The position numbers were made by a program, and so were the translations under genes. From contig NZ_CP083582.1 of NCBI RefSeq assembly GCF_020091585.1, positions 6,644,536-6,708,535 of the forward strand: a DNA stretch of 64,000 nt. Reading direction: 5' to 3'. Below are positions 9,458 through 19,642 of the stretch, one piece after another. Below the pieces are notes generated by a model that was given only the letters and a program-made list of their open reading frames with translations, searched no databases and was not told the origin of the DNA. Source of the DNA: Kovacikia minuta CCNUW1 (lineage in GTDB: Bacteria > Cyanobacteriota > Cyanobacteriia > Leptolyngbyales > Leptolyngbyaceae). Every line of letters begins with the position of its first letter. Position 1 is the stretch's first letter.

Positions 9458-12040
9458 TTAAGGCATCTGAGGTAAAAGCGCGGCCATTTCTTTCTGTACC
9501 TGCTGTCGATCGGAAATTGCTGGTTGAAAGTCAGATTGAATCTTAATTGCCTGGTCAAAGGCTTTAATTGCTTCTGGATATCGCTTCAATTCATACAATA
9601 CCCGCCCTTTTAAGTACCAGGGATAGTGGGTATCTGACCGTATTTGGATTGCCTGATCAAAACAGGCGATCGCATCCTTGAATCGCTTCAGGCGGGCTAA
9701 GGTGCCTCCCAATCCACAGAGAAAATCAATACTTTCGGGTCGAAGTCGCAGGGCGCGCGCATAGGCAGCGATGGCCGCTTCATAATGCTCCAGGGCATAC
9801 AATACCCTCCCTTTCAGACCCCACAGGTTTGCATCGTCAGACCAAATTTGAGCAGCTCGGTTGTAGGCAACCAGAGCCTCTGAATACTGCTGTTGTTTTT
9901 CCAGTGTCTGCCCCCTTTTCAACCACTTGCGGTAGGTGTCCTGGTTTACCGCATCGGCAGATATAATCGGCTTAGCAGGTTGCTTGCTATCTTTTTTGAC
10001 GGGGAATAAATCAATCGTCGTTTCTTCCAATTCCTCTGGCTCTGGGCGGGCGTCAGCTACCTCAGTTTCCTCAGTCGCGCGAGGGCGGCTAATAATCGTT
10101 TCCTCCACGGGTTCAGGGGTTGTGTTTTCTAAAACGGGCTGTCCCTGGAGGCGGCGTTTGTAATCATCCAATACCATTTGCAGGTTTTGAACTGCAAAGT
10201 GAGAGGTTGGTTGGTCAGAGGCCCCGACCGATACAACCGTTTCATCCTCCTCGACTACAGACTCTACTAACCTCGGTTGTAGTTGGGTCAACATGCGTCT
10301 GCGCCCTTCCACCGCTGCCTGAAAGTCAGGTTTAAGCTGAACGGCCCGATCATAGGAGGCGATCGCCTCCTCATACCGCTGCAAATTCTCCAGCAATCGT
10401 CCTCGGTCGTTCCATGCCCAATAGTTATCAGGTTGAATCTGAACGACTCGGTAGTAGGATGCAATTGCCTCTTCATAGCGCTGAAGTTTTTCCAGCATGG
10501 TACTCCGCTTGAACCAGGCAACATGATCGTCGGGCTGAATTTCGACTACTCGATCGTAGGCAGCAACTGCGTCCTCATAACAGTTCAGGTTTTCCAATGC
10601 CATGCCACGCATCAACCAGGCAATGGAATCATTTGGATTCTCCTGAATAGCGCGATCGCAGGAGGCAACCGCTTCATCGTAATGCTGAAGGTGGTAGAGC
10701 GTGTCTACCCGTTTCAGTTGACTGAGTACACGCTTACGGCTTTCAATTGCCAACTGAAAATCAGGTTTAAGCTGAACAGCCCGATCGTAGGAGGCGATCG
10801 CCTCCTCATGCCGCTGCAACGCCTCCAGTACCTTGCCCTGATCATGCCAGACCCAGTAATTCTCAGGTTGTAAGCGGATCACCTGCTCGTAGGACTGCAA
10901 TGCCTCTGGGTAGCGATGGAGAATTTCTAACGCCGCACCGCGTTTTAGCCATGCCAGGTAGTCCTCTGGCTGAAGTTGCACCACATGCTCGTAGGATTCA
11001 GCGGCTTCCTCATACTGTTTCAGATTTTCTAGCGCAATGCCCCGCTTAAACCATGCCAGGTAGTCGTCAGACTTGGCCTGAATCACCCGATCATAGGCGC
11101 TGATGGCTTCCTTGTAGCGCTGAAGTTGAAACAGCTCATCCCCCCGCTCTAACCAGGCAAGATGACCATCAAAACTAACCAGCTTTGGCTCAGCCAGCAG
11201 GGATTCTACGGAAGTTGTATGGGTGAGAGGCTTGAGGGCTGCCAGGGCTTCTGTTGCAGAAGGGTAACGCTGCCGGAAGTCATAGCGCACCATTGTGTCC
11301 AAAATTTCGGCAAGTTCTGGGCTTACGCGTACCTGGTCGCGCCAGATAATTTCGCTGGTTTTAGGATCTTCCTTCAGTTTTCTCGGATATACCCCGGTCA
11401 GGCATTGAATTGCCAGCATCCCGACTGCATAAATGTCACTGCTAAAGCGAGGTTTTCCGGCAAGCTGTTCGTTTGGCATGTAACCTGAAGAACCAACCGC
11501 AACCGTCACACTTGCCTGATCCGGGGAATCATACGCATCCATCCCAATTTGTTTGACTGCCCCAAAGTCAATCAAAATCATGCGCCGATCGCCCTTCCGT
11601 CGGATCAGATTGGAGGGCTTAATATCGCGATGAATGACTTGCTGTTGATGGACAAACTCCAGAACAGTCAAAATATCCTGAAGCAGATGAAGCACCTCAG
11701 CTTCCGTGAATTGCTTGCGCGCCTTAATTTCTCGGCTCAGAACCTCTCCTTCAACGAGTTCCTGAACCAGGTAAAAATCCTGATTTTCCTCAAAGTGGGC
11801 AAACAGCCTTGGAATTTGATCATGGCTACCCAGGGCATAAAGTGCCTGTGCTTCACTATCAAATAACCGTCTTGCAGTCTGCAAAGCTTCCAGATTGGTC
11901 ATGCGGGGCTTTAGCTGCTTTACCACACACTCAGGGTTACCAGGGAGGTGCAAGTCTACAGCTAAAAACGTCTGCCCAAAGCCACCGCCACCTAAATGAC
12001 GGACAATCCGGTAGCGCCCCCCAAGGATTTTGCCCAGCAT
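9458..12040 (-). CDS. Ser/Thr protein kinase with C-terminal TPRs
   Basis: 860 residues. Eukaryotic-type kinase domain, residues about 9-270: glycine loop GGGGFG (17-22), ATP-binding Lys41, catalytic loop HRDIKPSN (Asp139), DFG (Asp158), and GSSGYMPNEQ in the activation/P+1 region. All catalytic residues are present, so it should be active. About eight TPRs follow (residues about 290-600, each like KRYEEAIASYDRVIQ...P), then an acidic Thr/Glu-rich linker (about 610-700) and three more TPRs. No transmembrane segment, so cytoplasmic. TPRs probably recruit substrates. Monocistronic, with the start near 12040 followed by about 300 bases of promoter region. Confidence 0.9.
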   Translation of the reverse strand: MLGKILGGRYRIVRHLGGGGFGQTFLAVDLHLPGNPECVVKQLKPRMTNLEALQTARRLFDSEAQALYALGSHDQIPRLFAHFEENQDFYLVQELVEGEVLSREIKARKQFTEAEVLHLLQDILTVLEFVHQQQVIHRDIKPSNLIRRKGDRRMILIDFGAVKQIGMDAYDSPDQASVTVAVGSSGYMPNEQLAGKPRFSSDIYAVGMLAIQCLTGVYPRKLKEDPKTSEIIWRDQVRVSPELAEILDTMVRYDFRQRYPSATEALAALKPLTHTTSVESLLAEPKLVSFDGHLAWLERGDELFQLQRYKEAISAYDRVIQAKSDDYLAWFKRGIALENLKQYEEAAESYEHVVQLQPEDYLAWLKRGAALEILHRYPEALQSYEQVIRLQPENYWVWHDQGKVLEALQRHEEAIASYDRAVQLKPDFQLAIESRKRVLSQLKRVDTLYHLQHYDEAVASCDRAIQENPNDSIAWLMRGMALENLNCYEDAVAAYDRVVEIQPDDHVAWFKRSTMLEKLQRYEEAIASYYRVVQIQPDNYWAWNDRGRLLENLQRYEEAIASYDRAVQLKPDFQAAVEGRRRMLTQLQPRLVESVVEEDETVVSVGASDQPTSHFAVQNLQMVLDDYKRRLQGQPVLENTTPEPVEETIISRPRATEETEVADARPEPEELEETTIDLFPVKKDSKQPAKPIISADAVNQDTYRKWLKRGQTLEKQQQYSEALVAYNRAAQIWSDDANLWGLKGRVLYALEHYEAAIAAYARALRLRPESIDFLCGLGGTLARLKRFKDAIACFDQAIQIRSDTHYPWYLKGRVLYELKRYPEAIKAFDQAIKIQSDFQPAISDRQQVQKEMAALLPQMP

Positions 12041-12362
12041 AGCCTGATAAAAATTTTAGTATTTGGGAATCAGCACAGGGACAATCCAGAAAAACTGGCA
12101 TCAGTGATGAACGATCGCCAAAGTGGCATTGGCATCTGTAGTAATTCCAGTTAACTCTTAGGATTACAATAAAGATGGGGAATTGGGATAGGGAAACTAC
12201 TTAAGAACCATTTCCCTACAAACAATTCATCAATTACACGGAGATTGATGAACGCTTGATGAAATAAAGCTTGATTACAAAATAGGGTTTAGGGACTAGA
12301 GTCTGGGAGTTAGAAAAGAAACTTTTCCTGCCTGGCAGGGGTGCGATCTTCGTGATGACGGG
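12041..12362. other. Intergenic region upstream of the Ser/Thr kinase
   Basis: No coding region is supported. It should hold the kinase promoter (minus strand) and the 3' flank of the small gene at 12363. I recognise no repeat or structured RNA in it. Confidence 0.5.
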
Positions 12363-12557
12363 TTAAAAATTTTCTAAGTAATCGCTTAACACCCTGCGGG
12401 CTTCGTCATTTGAAGGAAGACGATGGTTGATTTTGAATAGAAACGGTTTCACCCTGACCTCGGTAATCCTGGCGGGTTCCCAAATACAAAGCGTTACTCC
12501 TTCTTCATTTTGGGTAATGCTGTACTGAATTGGGGGAAGCGGCTTAAGGGATTGCAT
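12363..12557 (-). CDS. Small protein of unknown function
   Basis: 64 residues from ATG 12557 (MQSLKPLPPIQYSITQNEEGVTLCIWEPARITEV...); a TTG at 12572 is an alternative. The sequence has alternating hydrophobic residues consistent with a small beta-rich fold, and has normal codon use. I do not recognise the family. Ends 320 bases from the kinase gene on the same strand. Confidence 0.5.
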   Translation of the reverse strand: MQSLKPLPPIQYSITQNEEGVTLCIWEPARITEVRVKPFLFKINHRLPSNDEARRVLSDYLENF

Positions 12558-12960
12558 AGATAGCTGGGGCAACTCAAAAACATGGGTGGATGCGGATGTC
12601 AGTATACCCTAGCAACCTACTATTCGGTTGTGGTGATTAACCATCCGGAGAACTGGCCACCTCTTTGCAAAAAGCTAGGACGGCAACTTTCAAGCTAATG
12701 AAGGACGGGGATGATAAGGCAGAGAGTAGAGGGCAGAAGGGATAGAGAACAATCTTTCCTGCTGCCCTCTGATTCAAAGCCAACAAACCTGCCCCTAATT
12801 CAAATGAAACCCCCTGATCAAAGCTGGGTAATCAGTGATTGCATAACAATAAGGGCGCACATCTGTACGCCCTTATTGGAAGTATTAACTTGCTAATGGC
12901 TGATTTCTAGATTCTGATTCCTGCTTTTCCTGCCTGAAAGCGATCGCAGGTTATGCCAAA
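12558..12960. other. Intergenic region
   Basis: Apart from the hairpin at 12847-12878, nothing recognisable lies here. A 61-codon open frame on the plus strand looks non-coding. Confidence 0.5.
12847..12878 (-). terminator. 11-bp perfect hairpin after the 12961-13386 gene
   Basis: CAATAAGGGCG (12847-12857) pairs with CGCCCTTATTG (12868-12878) across a 10-nt loop. It lies about 80 bases past the stop of the minus-strand gene. A terminator role is inferred; there is no long T-tract. Confidence 0.6.
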
Positions 12961-13386
12961 TTAGCTAGGAACCTTAGAAATAAGTGGCTCTAGCCAAGGT
13001 TGAAACTGATCACGACGGTAGACTTGGGCACGGTGACGATAATCAAACCGAACCAGGCTAGGAATACCGTGCTTGCGAACGCACTCCTTCAACCAGGATG
13101 CTACGCCCTGCCCTTCCTGGGGAACCATTTCTGCCTGAAAGGGACCGTACATCAGGACAAGCACGCTATTAGCTTGCAGAGGTGCATCCCGTTCAATTAA
13201 GCTGGTCAAGTTTGGGTGAGATGGGTGGGCGCGTTCAGAGTTACGAGGTTCAATGCGTTCGTGGCTGAGGCGTTCTCGTAAGGTTCTGGTTCGTTCGTGT
13301 CGAGGTTTCGTCGCGCTGTAGCTTGTATCTCTGGAATCTGAATTTATGGTTGTCTCAGGTTTGCGATGGTAACGTCTCTGTGGCAT
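12961..13386 (-). CDS. Basic protein of unknown function
   Basis: 141 residues from ATG 13386, set by AGGAG 4 nt upstream. The N-terminal half (residues 1-70) is Arg/Ser/Thr-rich and looks disordered. The C-terminal half is an ordered-looking domain (VLVLMYGPFQAEMVPQEGQGVASWLKECVRKHGIPSLVRFDYRHRAQVYRRDQFQPW). A basic tail and compact domain could bind RNA or DNA, but this is only inference. I do not recognise a named family. IS66 has inserted 260 bases upstream. Confidence 0.65.
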   Translation of the reverse strand: MPQRRYHRKPETTINSDSRDTSYSATKPRHERTRTLRERLSHERIEPRNSERAHPSHPNLTSLIERDAPLQANSVLVLMYGPFQAEMVPQEGQGVASWLKECVRKHGIPSLVRFDYRHRAQVYRRDQFQPWLEPLISKVPS

Positions 13387-13646
13387 AAAACTCCTAATTT
13401 GAAAGGACAAAAAAAGCCAATCTGTCCCTCCCTGGCGAGTTGCAGGACCTGAAGGAACGACGTTGGCTTATGGAAGTAATCAATGATGTTGAACTGTAGA
13501 GAGATGTCTGCCTAACATACTAGCTACTTTTTCTGAGGCACGCCAAATTTTGCTAGAAAGTTTTATTGGTTGCCATGCAAACGATGCAAATGAGGGTGGG
13601 GTAGAAAATCATCCGGTAATTTCCAGCGGTTTAGGTCGTGTTTATC

Positions 13647-15233
13647 GTAACTGTTCAGACGGTTGGATCAGGGAATTGAGAAAAATGAAAGGTGCTGATA
13701 GGCTAACAGGATGAACGAGAACTTGCCCAACTCAGTGAACGAGATTAGCCAAACGGATTGGGAAAAGACCCCAGAGAGTGTCAAACGATTGGTGAACAGT
13801 TTGGTTGGGCGCATCGAACAGCTAGAGCAACAATACGAGGAATTCAAAGTAGAGAACGAATTACTCAAGGAACAGGTCAAGCAAAACAGCCAGAATTCGT
13901 CTCAACCTCCGTCACAGGATATGAGCAAAGGGTTCAAAGTGAAGGAGAAGCCGAAAAGTGGCAAGCAGCGAGGTGGACAACCTGGACACGAAGGGCATGG
14001 GCGCTCGTTGTATCCAACTGAGCAATGCCAGAACGTTGAAGACTATTATCCTGAAGCGTGCGTGCACTGTGGTGGGAGATTGAACGGAGTAGACCACGAC
14101 CCGCATCGGATTCAGGTTGTAGAAATCCCTCCGATTGTGCCTCAAGTGTGTGAGCATCGGTTTCATGCCTTGGCGTGTGGGCGATGTGGGGGAGTGACGC
14201 GGGCTTGGGACGAGGAGATTTGCAACGGGAGTGGTTATGGAGAGCGAGTGGTGGCTCACGTTGGCGTGTTGAGCGGACAGTACCGCCAGTCACACCGAAT
14301 GGTCCAAGAATTGCTGTGGGAATTGTTTGGGGTGGAGATTTCAGTCGGCAGTATCAACCAACTGCGGCAGGAGAGTTCTGATTCGGTTGCAGAGGCTGTG
14401 GTTCAAGCCCAGCGCTATGTCCAAGCCCAAGCTCAGGTGAATATGGATGAAACCAGCTTTGCTCAAGGCAATAGCGATGGCAACAATCCGACTCGATGCA
14501 AAGGTTGGTTGTGGGTAATCGTCACCCCATTAGTCAGCTATTTTGCAGTCTGTCTAGGACGCTCTCAAGCCGTGTGCCAAGACTTATTGGGCCAGGCCTT
14601 TAATGGCATTGTCAGCAGTGACCGCTTCAGTGCCTATACTTGGCTTGAACTCAAAGGCCGACAACTGTGTTGGGCCCATCTCAAACGAGATTTTACTCGG
14701 ATTGCCGAACGGTCTGGAGTTTCTGGTGAATTAGGTCGAGCACTGTTAGCTCAACAGAAGTTGTTGTTTGAGTTGTGGTATCGGGTTCGAGATGGCACTT
14801 TAGAGCGTTCGCAATTTATTTTAGAAGTCGCACCTATTCAGCAACGCATTCACGAGTTGCTGAGTGAGGGATCTGCTTATGTCATTGGAACAAAAGAAAA
14901 AACACCGTTAGCAAAAACAGTTCGAACCTGCCAGCAACTGTTGAAAGTAGAGACAGCGTTATGGACGTTTGTGACAACAGCAGGGATTGAACCAACCAAT
15001 AATGCAGCAGAACGGGCACTGCGTCCAGCCGTTTTATGGCGCAAAAATAGCTTTGGTTCTCAAAGTCAAGTGGGCAGTTTATTTGTCTCAAGAATGCTCA
15101 CGGTGGTCACGACACTACGATCTCAAAATCGTCCAGTGTTAGATTATCTGGTTGAGGCCTGTCGTGCTGCTCGGCAGGGTCGATCTGCTCCCTCCCTACT
15201 ACCTACTGTTGCTATTACCCCCTGAACGCTTAC
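13647..15233 (+). mobile_element. Complete IS66-family element with 8-bp target duplication
   Basis: 1587 bp. The ends are imperfect inverted repeats (left GTAACTGTTCAG, right complement GTAAGCGTTCAG), and TGTTTATC is duplicated exactly at 13639-13646 and 15234-15241. Eight-base duplications are typical of IS66. Only a tnpC-type transposase is present; the accessory tnpA/tnpB of larger IS66 members are absent. The insertion is 141 bp upstream of gltA, and the intact duplication suggests a recent event. Confidence 0.95.
13711..15225 (+). CDS. IS66-family transposase (TnpC type)
   Basis: 504 residues. N-terminal leucine-zipper-like coiled coil (residues about 25-60, RIEQLEQQYEEFKVENELLKEQVKQNSQNSSQPPS), a Gly/Lys-rich linker, a zinc-finger region (CVHCGGR...CGRCGG), then the DDE catalytic domain (VNMDETSF, SSDRFSAY, and the GIEPTNNAAERALRP segment carrying the Glu). 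It appears intact. The stop is 8 nt inside the right end of the element. Confidence 0.95.
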   Translation: MNENLPNSVNEISQTDWEKTPESVKRLVNSLVGRIEQLEQQYEEFKVENELLKEQVKQNSQNSSQPPSQDMSKGFKVKEKPKSGKQRGGQPGHEGHGRSLYPTEQCQNVEDYYPEACVHCGGRLNGVDHDPHRIQVVEIPPIVPQVCEHRFHALACGRCGGVTRAWDEEICNGSGYGERVVAHVGVLSGQYRQSHRMVQELLWELFGVEISVGSINQLRQESSDSVAEAVVQAQRYVQAQAQVNMDETSFAQGNSDGNNPTRCKGWLWVIVTPLVSYFAVCLGRSQAVCQDLLGQAFNGIVSSDRFSAYTWLELKGRQLCWAHLKRDFTRIAERSGVSGELGRALLAQQKLLFELWYRVRDGTLERSQFILEVAPIQQRIHELLSEGSAYVIGTKEKTPLAKTVRTCQQLLKVETALWTFVTTAGIEPTNNAAERALRPAVLWRKNSFGSQSQVGSLFVSRMLTVVTTLRSQNRPVLDYLVEACRAARQGRSAPSLLPTVAITP

Positions 15234-15374
15234 TGTTTATCTTTGCAACAGACAGCTTGAGAATTGAAAAGATTCTTAGGAAGAATTGCCCATCAACTAG
15301 ATTAGAAGGATACAATTTTCAGATTTCTGATACGTTAGCTTGAGTAAGCCCATTTTTTAGAGAACGGTAGAATC

Positions 15375-16511
15375 ATGACTGTCTGCGAATATAGGGCAGG
15401 ATTAGAAGGCATTCCCGCAACCCAATCCAGCATTAGTTTTGTTGATGGACAGCGAGGGATTTTGGAATATCGAGGCATTCCAATTGACGAACTCGCTAGA
15501 AAAAGTAACTTTTTGGAGACGGCATATCTCTTAATTTGGGGAGAATTGCCCACCAAGGAAGAGCTAGAGCTATTTGAGTACGAGATTACCCATCATCGAC
15601 GACTCAAGTATCGCATTCGGGATATGATGAAGTGCTTTCCCGAAAGTGGCCATCCAATGGACGCTTTACAGGCGTGTGCTGCTGCTTTGGGGCTGTTTTA
15701 CTCGCGGCGTGCTCTGGATGATCCTGCTTATATTCGCGCTGCTGTAATTCGGTTGTTGGCAAAAATCCCTACGATGGTGGCAGCGTTTCAGTTAATGCGA
15801 AAGGGGAATGATCCGGTTCAACCCCGTGATGACCTGAATTACCCAGCCAACTTCCTCTATATGCTCAACGAACAGGAGCCAGATCCCTTACCTGCCCACA
15901 TATTCGAGGTAAGCCTGATCCTGCATGCCGAGCATACCATCAATGCTTCTACGTTCTCTGCAATGGTAACTGCTTCTACCCTGACCGACCCTTATGCGGT
16001 TGTGGCTTCTGCGGTTGGAACACTGGCGGGTCCATTGCATGGTGGGGCGAGTGAAGAAGTTATCCTAATGCTAGAGGAAATTGCTTCGGTGGAGAATGTG
16101 CGTCCATGGTTGGAGGAGCAGCTTCAGAAAAAAGCTAAAATCATGGGTTTTGGTCACCGGGTCTATAAGGTGAAAGACCCTCGCGCTACAATTTTGCAGG
16201 AGTTGGCGGAGCAGCTATTTGAGAAGTATGGGCGGGATAAGTACTACGACATCGCTGTTGAGCTGGAAAATGCTGTTGCGGAAAAGCTAGGACATCGTGG
16301 GATTTATCCAAATGTTGATTTCTATTCCGGTCTGGTTTATCGGAAATTGGGAATCCCAACCGACCTGTTTACCCCTGTGTTTGCGATTTCACGAACCGCT
16401 GGTTGGCTGGCTCACTGGAAGGAGCAACTGGGAGAAAACCGGATTTTCCGTCCGACTCAAATCTATACGGGCTTGCATGAGGCACCCTACATCCCGATCG
16501 ACAAGCGCTAA
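15375..16511 (+). CDS. gltA: Citrate synthase
   Basis: 378 residues, the normal length for the short bacterial/cyanobacterial type. Catalytic segments are present: HAEHTINASTF (His binding oxaloacetate), GPLHGGASEEV and MGFGHRVYKVKDPR. Condenses acetyl-CoA and oxaloacetate to citrate, feeding 2-oxoglutarate for nitrogen assimilation. The N-terminus MTVCEYRAGLEGIPATQSSIS matches cyanobacterial GltA. IS66 lies 141 bp upstream, so the native promoter may be separated from its upstream sites. A terminator lies about 190 bases downstream. Confidence 0.97.
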   Translation: MTVCEYRAGLEGIPATQSSISFVDGQRGILEYRGIPIDELARKSNFLETAYLLIWGELPTKEELELFEYEITHHRRLKYRIRDMMKCFPESGHPMDALQACAAALGLFYSRRALDDPAYIRAAVIRLLAKIPTMVAAFQLMRKGNDPVQPRDDLNYPANFLYMLNEQEPDPLPAHIFEVSLILHAEHTINASTFSAMVTASTLTDPYAVVASAVGTLAGPLHGGASEEVILMLEEIASVENVRPWLEEQLQKKAKIMGFGHRVYKVKDPRATILQELAEQLFEKYGRDKYYDIAVELENAVAEKLGHRGIYPNVDFYSGLVYRKLGIPTDLFTPVFAISRTAGWLAHWKEQLGENRIFRPTQIYTGLHEAPYIPIDKR

Positions 16512-17002
16512 AGGTTTGTTTAAGGGACGCTCTTGATTTAGGGGTTTGTCGAGTGGGGTTGGGCGATCGTTTTTCTGCTGACGCACCAAATTATAAAATG
16601 TAACATACTTTCTACTGCTGTATGTGATGGGCAACACCCCCCTTGCGTTTCTTTCAAACCCTTGTCAGGATAGCCTTAGTGACGATTTTCAGGAACTCCA
16701 GCCCTTAGATTTTGATTCTGAGGGCTTCTTTTTTTGGTGATTTTTCCTACTCAGCCTAGGGGTTTTCTATTAGGGAGTTTTGGCGGCCCCTAACTGAAAC
16801 CTTCTTGCCTTAGCATCGCTACCTATCTATAGACCTGTTCTCAGTTTATTGATGTCTGTTTGCTATCTTGTAGAGCTGATCCAGCGATATACTAAGGACG
16901 CATACGCAATGTAACGATGTCTTTACTACAGGCTACAGACTGTGGTGCTGCCGATGGAATTGTTTATGTTGCGGGTGCTGTTGCTTAAGCCAGGTAGCGA
17001 AG
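16512..17002. other. Intergenic region between gltA and ndhA
   Basis: Holds the gltA terminator (16701-16735) and then about 265 bases before ndhA, presumably the ndhAIGE promoter. No other structure was recognised. Confidence 0.6.
16701..16735 (+). terminator. Intrinsic terminator of gltA
   Basis: GCCCTTAGA pairs with TCTGAGGGC (one G-U pair) and is followed by a T-rich run (CTTCTTTTTTT). Confidence 0.85.
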
Positions 17003-18121
17003 ATGAGTTCAGGCATAGACTTACAGGAAATATTTGTTAAATCCCTGACAGACTTGGGTGTGCCTGCGGGTGCGTCTAAGGCGATCTGGATGCCCCTGCC
17101 CATGTTGCTCATGATTATTGGGGCAACGGTAGGTGTTTTGGTGACGGTTTGGTTGGAACGGAAAATTTCCGCGGCGGCTCAACAGCGCATTGGTCCTGAA
17201 TTTATTGGTCCCCTGGGTGTGCTGGCACCAGTTGCAGATGGTCTGAAGCTGATTTTTAAGGAAGATGTAATTCCGGCGAAGTCTGATCCGCTTTTGTTTA
17301 CGCTGGGTCCAGTCATCGTAGTGATTCCGGTCTTCCTGTCCTACATGATTGTGCCGTTTGGGCAAAATCTGGTGATCTCGAATGTGGGCATGGGGGTGTT
17401 TCTGTGGATCGCGTTGTCTAGTGTGACGCCGATCGGTCTCTTGATGTCGGGGTATGCTTCGAACAATAAATACTCCTTACTGGGTGGGTTGCGGGCAGCG
17501 GCACAGTCGATTAGCTACGAGATTCCATTAGCGCTGTCGGTGTTGGCGATCGCCATGATGTCCAACTCTTTAAGTACGGTTGACATTGTGGATCAGCAGA
17601 CAGGCTATGGCATTTTGGGGTGGAACGTTTGGCGGCAACCGATCGGGTTTTTGATTTTCTGGATTGCAGCCCTGGCGGAGTGTGAGCGGATTCCATTTGA
17701 CCTGCCAGAGGCGGAAGAAGAATTGGTGGCTGGCTATCAGACCGAATATTCAGGCATGAAGTTTGCGTTGTTCTACCTGGGGTCCTATGTCAACCTCGTA
17801 CTCTCAGCCCTTTTAGTATCTGTGCTTTACCTGGGTGGGTGGGAGTTTCCAATTCCGTTAGATGTGATGGCGGGTTGGCTAGGCGTCAGTGAGGCAAATC
17901 CCATTTTCCAGCTTGTGACGGCTTCGGTGGGAATTACAATGACGCTGTTGAAGGCTTATTTTCTGGTGTTCCTGGCAATTTTGATGCGCTGGACTGTACC
18001 CCGCGTTCGGATTGATCAGTTGCTAGACTTAGGCTGGAAGTTCCTATTGCCCGTTTCTCTGGTCAATCTGTTGTTAACTGCGGGTCTAAAGTTGGCATTT
18101 CCAGTCGCTTTTGGCGGCTGA
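17003..18121 (+). CDS. ndhA: NAD(P)H-quinone oxidoreductase subunit 1 (NdhA)
   Basis: 372 residues, about eight transmembrane helices, the usual length for cyanobacterial NdhA. Conserved blocks include [35 protein letters not shown] and [35 protein letters not shown] (quinone-site loops). It sits at the heel of the NDH-1 membrane arm in the thylakoid membrane, in respiration, cyclic electron flow and CO2 uptake. First gene of ndhA-ndhI-ndhG-ndhE. Confidence 0.97.
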   Translation: MSSGIDLQEIFVKSLTDLGVPAGASKAIWMPLPMLLMIIGATVGVLVTVWLERKISAAAQQRIGPEFIGPLGVLAPVADGLKLIFKEDVIPAKSDPLLFTLGPVIVVIPVFLSYMIVPFGQNLVISNVGMGVFLWIALSSVTPIGLLMSGYASNNKYSLLGGLRAAAQSISYEIPLALSVLAIAMMSNSLSTVDIVDQQTGYGILGWNVWRQPIGFLIFWIAALAECERIPFDLPEAEEELVAGYQTEYSGMKFALFYLGSYVNLVLSALLVSVLYLGGWEFPIPLDVMAGWLGVSEANPIFQLVTASVGITMTLLKAYFLVFLAILMRWTVPRVRIDQLLDLGWKFLLPVSLVNLLLTAGLKLAFPVAFGG

Positions 18122-18230
18122 ATAGTAGTTATGAGTTCTAAGTTTTGAGTTTTAAGTTAATCAATTCAGGCTCATTCTTTTAGAACTCGTAATACAAAAT
18201 ACAAAGCTCAAAACTCAAAATTCTAAAGCT

Positions 18231-18815
18231 ATGCTGAAATTCCTTAAGCAAGTTGGTGACTATACCAAAGAGGCTGCTCAGGCGGCAAAGTACATTGGTC
18301 AGGGGCTTTCGGTTACCTTTGACCACATGCAACGGCGTCCGGTTACCGTCCAATATCCTTACGAAAAGCTAATCCCTTCAGAGCGATTCCGGGGACGGAT
18401 TCATTTTGAGTTTGACAAATGTATTTCTTGTGAAGTGTGTGTACGGGTTTGCCCGATTAATTTACCCGTAGTTGATTGGGAATTTAATCCAGAAACGAAG
18501 AAAAAGAGTCTCAAACACTACAGTATTGATTTCGGAGTTTGCATCTTTTGCGGAAATTGTGTCGAGTATTGCCCAACTAATTGTTTATCGATGACGGAAG
18601 AGTATGAACTCTCTACCTACGATCGCCACGAGTTGAACTACGACAACGTTGCTTTAGGTCGTTTGCCCTATAAGGTAACGGATGATCCAATGGTGACTCC
18701 GCTACGAGAATTGGCATATTTGCCGAAGGGGGTTACCGATCCGCATGATCTACCTGCTAATGCCCGACGGGCCGGGTTGCGACCAGAAGAAATTTTGGAG
18801 CAATCGGAGAATTAG
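18231..18815 (+). CDS. ndhI: NDH-1 iron-sulfur subunit NdhI
   Basis: 194 residues. Two ferredoxin-type [4Fe-4S] motifs are visible: [13 protein letters not shown] (about residues 64-76) and [17 protein letters not shown] (about 104-120). Transfers electrons from ferredoxin to quinone in NDH-1. Starts at ATG 18231, 109 bases after ndhA; an inverted AT-rich spacer separates the two. Confidence 0.97.
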   Translation: MLKFLKQVGDYTKEAAQAAKYIGQGLSVTFDHMQRRPVTVQYPYEKLIPSERFRGRIHFEFDKCISCEVCVRVCPINLPVVDWEFNPETKKKSLKHYSIDFGVCIFCGNCVEYCPTNCLSMTEEYELSTYDRHELNYDNVALGRLPYKVTDDPMVTPLRELAYLPKGVTDPHDLPANARRAGLRPEEILEQSEN

Positions 18816-18854
18816 GTGATAGATGGTAGTTACTTGATAGGGAGTTTGACTAAA

Positions 18855-19478
18855 GTGAATCTGGCTCAAGGTGTTCAAGTTGTTTCGTTTGTACTGTTGT
18901 CCCTGATGGTCATTGGGGCAGCATTGGGTGTAGTTCTAATTCCCAATGTGGTTTATTCTGCCTTTTTGCTGGGTGGAGTATTTATTAGCATTGCGGGTAT
19001 GTATCTGCTGCTAAATGCGGACTTTGTCGCAACAGCGCAGGTTCTGATCTACGTGGGAGCGGTAAACGTGTTGATTTTGTTTGCCATTATGTTGGTGAAC
19101 AAGCGTCAGGATTTTGTGCCAATGCCCAAAGCCTGGATTCGCAAGGGAGCAACCGGTTTGGTCTGTGTGGGTTTGTTTGCCCTGCTAACTACAATGGTGT
19201 TGGTAACGCCCTGGTCCTTCTCGACGGGTGCAATCGCTGGAAATGAAGCGATCGTGCTGATTGGGAAGCATTTCTTTACGGATTTTCTGCTGCCGTTTGA
19301 ATTGGCATCTGTTTTACTGCTGATGGCGCTGGTGGGTGCGGTAGTTCTGGCGCGGCGAGAGTTTATTCCCGATCAGATAGTGACTTCGGTGCAGCCGCCC
19401 GCCTTAACCTTGCCTGAGCGCCCCCGTGAATTGGTTTCCTCTGGATCGAGTGGTTCAACTGAAACCAGTAGCCGATAG
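18855..19478 (+). CDS. ndhG: NDH-1 subunit 6 (NdhG)
   Basis: 207 residues from GTG 18855 (VNLAQGVQVVSF), chosen because cyanobacterial NdhG proteins begin MNLAxGVQ and GGAG lies upstream. A GTG at 18816 directly after the ndhI stop is the alternative start. Five transmembrane helices, with the conserved LLNADFVATAQVLIYVGAVNVLILFAIMLVNKR. Membrane-arm subunit next to NdhA and NdhE. Confidence 0.93.
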   Translation: MNLAQGVQVVSFVLLSLMVIGAALGVVLIPNVVYSAFLLGGVFISIAGMYLLLNADFVATAQVLIYVGAVNVLILFAIMLVNKRQDFVPMPKAWIRKGATGLVCVGLFALLTTMVLVTPWSFSTGAIAGNEAIVLIGKHFFTDFLLPFELASVLLLMALVGAVVLARREFIPDQIVTSVQPPALTLPERPRELVSSGSSGSTETSSR

Positions 19479-19642
19479 CAAGGGTCAAAGAAGCACGATG
19501 TTTCTCGCTATCAGAAGTTAGCCATAAGTATCTAGGGAAAAGTTTTTAGCTGATGGCTGCTAGACTTTCTAGCTGGGTACAGGAATTTTTTAATCAGCCC
19601 TGAAGGATGATTGAGTAAATTGAGATAATACGGAGAATTTCC

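Noticed and set aside
12711-12896. 61-codon plus-strand frame
   Set aside because: Overlaps a hairpin and a polypyrimidine stretch; no domain, no ribosome site.
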